From CBIFVZ01 sp966185765 (lineage in GTDB: Bacteria; Pseudomonadota; Gammaproteobacteria; Enterobacterales; Enterobacteriaceae), in the NCBI GenBank assembly GCA_966185765.1, contig CBIFVZ010000012.1:1-63063 (forward strand): 63,063 bases of DNA, in the 5' to 3' direction. Of this stretch, positions 62,901 to 63,063 are shown piece by piece. Position numbers and translations under genes: made by a program. Within the stretch, counting starts at the first letter, position 1. Each line of letters starts with the position of its first letter. The notes below the pieces were generated by a model, which worked only from the letters and a program-made list of their open reading frames with translations, searched no databases and had not been told where the DNA came from.

Positions 62901-63063
62901 GAAATCAAGGACGGCGACACCACCGACGACGCTACGCCGACCATCAGCGGCAGCGCAGAGCCGGGCAGCACCGTGAACATCTATGACGGCGAACGTGTTA
63001 TTGACACTGTCGAGGTGGGTGAAGACGGCAAGTGGAGCTGGACGCCGGACGAGTCTCTGGGCG
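56910..63063 (+). CDS. giant BapA-like surface adhesin with Ig-like repeats (5' part)
   Basis: ATG 56910 behind CAGGAG opens a frame of 2051 codons that is still open at the window end. Residues 1-140 form a BapA-type prefix domain. A hydrophobic segment (about 149-167, WPILLGLFALAGAVGGGIAI) and a short linker follow. From residue 191 the protein is at least 18 bacterial Ig-like repeats of 103-111 residues with the frame DxVG..G.i..G.TDD..P.l.G.geaG.tv.IYDnG..iGst.vd.dG.W.wtP...L..G.H.......D.aGN.S.....f.VDTTaP. Type I secretion is typical of this family; the C-terminal signal and exporter genes would lie beyond the window. Likely role: biofilm formation and adhesion. Confidence 0.92.
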   Translation, partial: MNGKSFILVTRTMDGKSESFTPGKNSAKKIAVKPGALYLLKNAADNFAPENITLKRVGKDLQVFNEGDEQPGLILTDYFAEVEGSERAPVLLGMAEDGQLYQYIPLSGEGYETGYLMADGQMSPIALGGQPMGAGEAFFTAQEDNSELWPILLGLFALAGAVGGGIAIANHNRDKNDSREPQDTTPPTSKGVGGALDNTGSKTGPLTSGDTTDETRPQLSGKGEPGSTITIYDNGKAIGSTTVDSNGNWLWTPDKPLTEGNHKLTTTETDTKGNTSDPSAGFEINVDTTAPEGATTPPVTTDNVGDKQGPLTGGEATDDAQPELSGKGEPGNTIDIWDNGEKIGSTTVDENGNWSWKPEEPLEEGEHNLSTTETDKAGNTSEPSPDINIIVDTTPPTGATTPPTTTDNVGDKQGPLTGGEATDDAQPELSGKGEPGNTIDIWDNGEKIGSTTVDENGNWSWKPEEPLEEGEHNLSTTETDKAGNTSEPSPDINIIVDTTPPTGATTPPSTTDNVGDKQGPLTDGDYTDDTQPELSGKGEPGNTIDIWDNGEKIGTTTVDENGNWSWTPEEPLGEGEHKLSTTETDKAGNTSEPSPDITINVDTTPPETPSTPGATDNVGEKTGPITSGEATDDAQPELNGKGEPGNTIDIWDNGEKIGSTTVDEKGNWSWKPEEPLPDGEHNVSTTETDKAGNTSEPSPDINIIVDTIPPDADALSITGVNDTVGEITGNIDNGGKTDDSRPTISGTGTAGDTIILYTTDASGKHEIGRTTVDASGNWSIQPQSPLLAGKNVFSAKEIDPAGNDITSDDYSVTLYVVGPNVPSIGAIVDNAGLQTGPLQKGDVTDDNMPTITGSAGAGDTVRIYDNDKLVGSTIADKDGNWSFTPGTALADGEHNITVTATDSVGQTSAKSGEFGFNIDTQAPETVKDLVATDNEGEVQGPIENGGTTDDTTPTLGGSAEPGSTVNIYDGDEKIGEVEVGEDGKWSWTPDEALDDGSHSITVTVTDPAGNESGHSDELVINVDSTDPTAQITSVVDSVGDVVGNITPNGVTDDTRPQINGIAKANSVIKVYDGETLLGSTTSDANGNWSFQPETELAEGSHSLTVTATDLAGSTSQQSGAFVFEVDITSPILPTIDGAIDDVGSVRDALVNGDMTDDSTPTLHGSAEAGSVVTIYDGETVLGSVKADGNGEWQFTPTTPLSEGEHRFTVTATDTAGNESDKSDEFVLSTDYSAPDASKLAITGFEDNVGEVQGNILNGGSTDDTMPVITGTGTAGDTISVYTTVNGVKTLLGSTTVEADGTWKLALDESNALAGGVNQLTAVETDPVGNSTSPTPSYVVTVYTAGDGPSTPSINTVFDDAGSLTGPLQKGSVTDDNTPTLKGNGEAGSTIRIYDNGTLIGSTTVGSDGSWTFTPGKALNDGKHVFKADAVNNVGQVSEESGEWAISIDTAAPNPVEDLKVIDNVGNVQGEIKDGDTTDDSSPTFEGSAEPGSTVNIYDGDEKIGEVEVGEDGKWSWTPDESLGEGDHSLSVSVTDEAGNESDRTPDINITVDTTEVTIAITNVVDDVGTVTGNIARGGVTDDTTPTINGTGKAGSIVKVYDGETLLGSTTIDANGKWSFTPSVPIAPGEHTITANATDAAGQTSEDVSFGFTIDTTAPTMPTIDSAHDDVGAIQGDLASGGVTDDPTPTLSGTAEAGSLVTIYDGEKAIGSVKADADGKWEFTPTSTLSEGSHTFTVTATDAAGNESGRSNAFTLTTDYSAPDASKLAITGFEDNVGEVQGNILNGGSTDDTMPVITGTGTAGDTISVYTTVNGVKTLLGSTTVEADGTWKLALDESNALAGGVNQLTAVETDPVGNSTSPTPSYVVTVYTAGDGPSTPSINTVFDDAGSLTGPLQKGSVTDDNTPTLKGNGEAASIIRIYDNNKIIGSTVVDSDGSWTFTPSTALKDGTHAFRADSVNSVGQASEKSGEWSIEIDTQAPDAITDLVITDNVGDVQGEIKDGDTTDDATPTISGSAEPGSTVNIYDGERVIDTVEVGEDGKWSWTPDESLG
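57813..58442 (+). repeat. near-identical tandem 315-bp repeats in the adhesin gene
   Basis: Two 315-bp units (57813-58127 and 58128-58442) encode the same 105-residue Ig-like domain, with only a few nucleotide differences. The units before and after (57480-57812, 58443-58754, 58755-59069) are related but clearly diverged. Confidence 0.9.
59706..63063 (+). repeat. five-domain higher-order repeat of about 1.58 kb in the adhesin gene
   Basis: Ig-like domains recur in the order A-B-C-D-E: A at 59706, 61293, 62874; B at 60015, 61602; C at 60327, 61911; D at 60648, 62229; E at 60981, 62562. Domain A carries GEVEVGEDGKWSWTPDE, B carries KVYDGETLLGSTT. The D and early E units (about 60599-61050 and 62180-62630) are almost identical at 1581-bp distance. 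A single D-E pair also precedes the array (59070-59705). Confidence 0.88.

Noticed and set aside
1..63063. tRNA or rRNA genes, prophage or insertion-sequence transposase genes
   Set aside because: No tRNA cloverleaf or rRNA segment was recognised, and no transposase or integrase ORF is present.

Overview
This window comes from a chromosome of the family Enterobacteriaceae. Most proteins are close relatives of Escherichia coli proteins (DusA, DnaB, Alr, TyrB, UvrA, Ssb, SoxR/SoxS, GhxP, ActP, Acs, GltP, FdhF and the C-P lyase set), and they lie largely in the E. coli order dusA-pspG-qorA-dnaB-alr-tyrB-yjbQ-yjbR-uvrA-ssb ... soxSR-ghxP-yjcE ... actP-yjcH-acs ... gltP-fdhF ... phn. The core is GC-rich and there are several non-E. 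coli insertions, so a non-Escherichia genus is likely. I do not name a species.

Layout. 1-11.3 kb is housekeeping: tRNA dihydrouridylation, a phage-shock gene behind a sigma-54 promoter, the replicative helicase, alanine racemase, aromatic aminotransferase, and divergent uvrA/ssb around a LexA box. 12-17.3 kb holds a GGDEF diguanylate cyclase, where E. coli has a c-di-GMP phosphodiesterase, then a three-gene membrane-fusion/ABC-2 permease operon with no ATPase gene and a 12-codon leader ORF, then yjcB. 17.6-22.7 kb is soxS/soxR with its perfect operator, a glutathione transferase, the purine permease ghxP behind a PurR box, and yjcE. 22.9-25.8 kb is accessory: a DUF805-like membrane protein and a darT-darG DNA ADP-ribosylation toxin-antitoxin module preceded by a second, divergent DarT-like gene. 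26-34 kb is acetate scavenging (acs-yjcH-actP), gltP, and a selenocysteine-containing fdhF that looks split into two ORFs but is one gene read through UGA, with a visible SECIS element.

34.2-40.7 kb is accessory: a tyrosine phosphatase, a small exported protein and a perhydrolase-type alpha/beta hydrolase, a LysR/nitroreductase pair, an AraC-type regulator broken by an amber codon, and a metallo-beta-lactamase-fold hydrolase. Two 140-bp copies of an uncharacterised repeat lie here in inverted orientation. Each is inserted at a Rho-independent terminator whose hairpin sequence is duplicated on both sides. 40.9-53.3 kb is the phosphonate locus: yjdP, then phnCDEFGHIJKLMNOP as one minus-strand operon behind a Pho-box-like sequence, then yjdN and yjdM.

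53.9-63.1 kb is a surface region: a membrane-anchored bactofilin, a periplasmic ecotin, an orphan LuxR-type regulator, and the first 2051 codons of a giant BapA-like adhesin made of Ig-like repeats. The adhesin repeats form a five-domain higher-order unit of about 1.58 kb and run off the window end.

The observations most worth a second look are the terminator-inserted 140-bp repeat, the tandem DarT/DarT-like/DarG operon, the selenocysteine gene, the leader ORF of the exporter, and the higher-order repeat structure of the adhesin.
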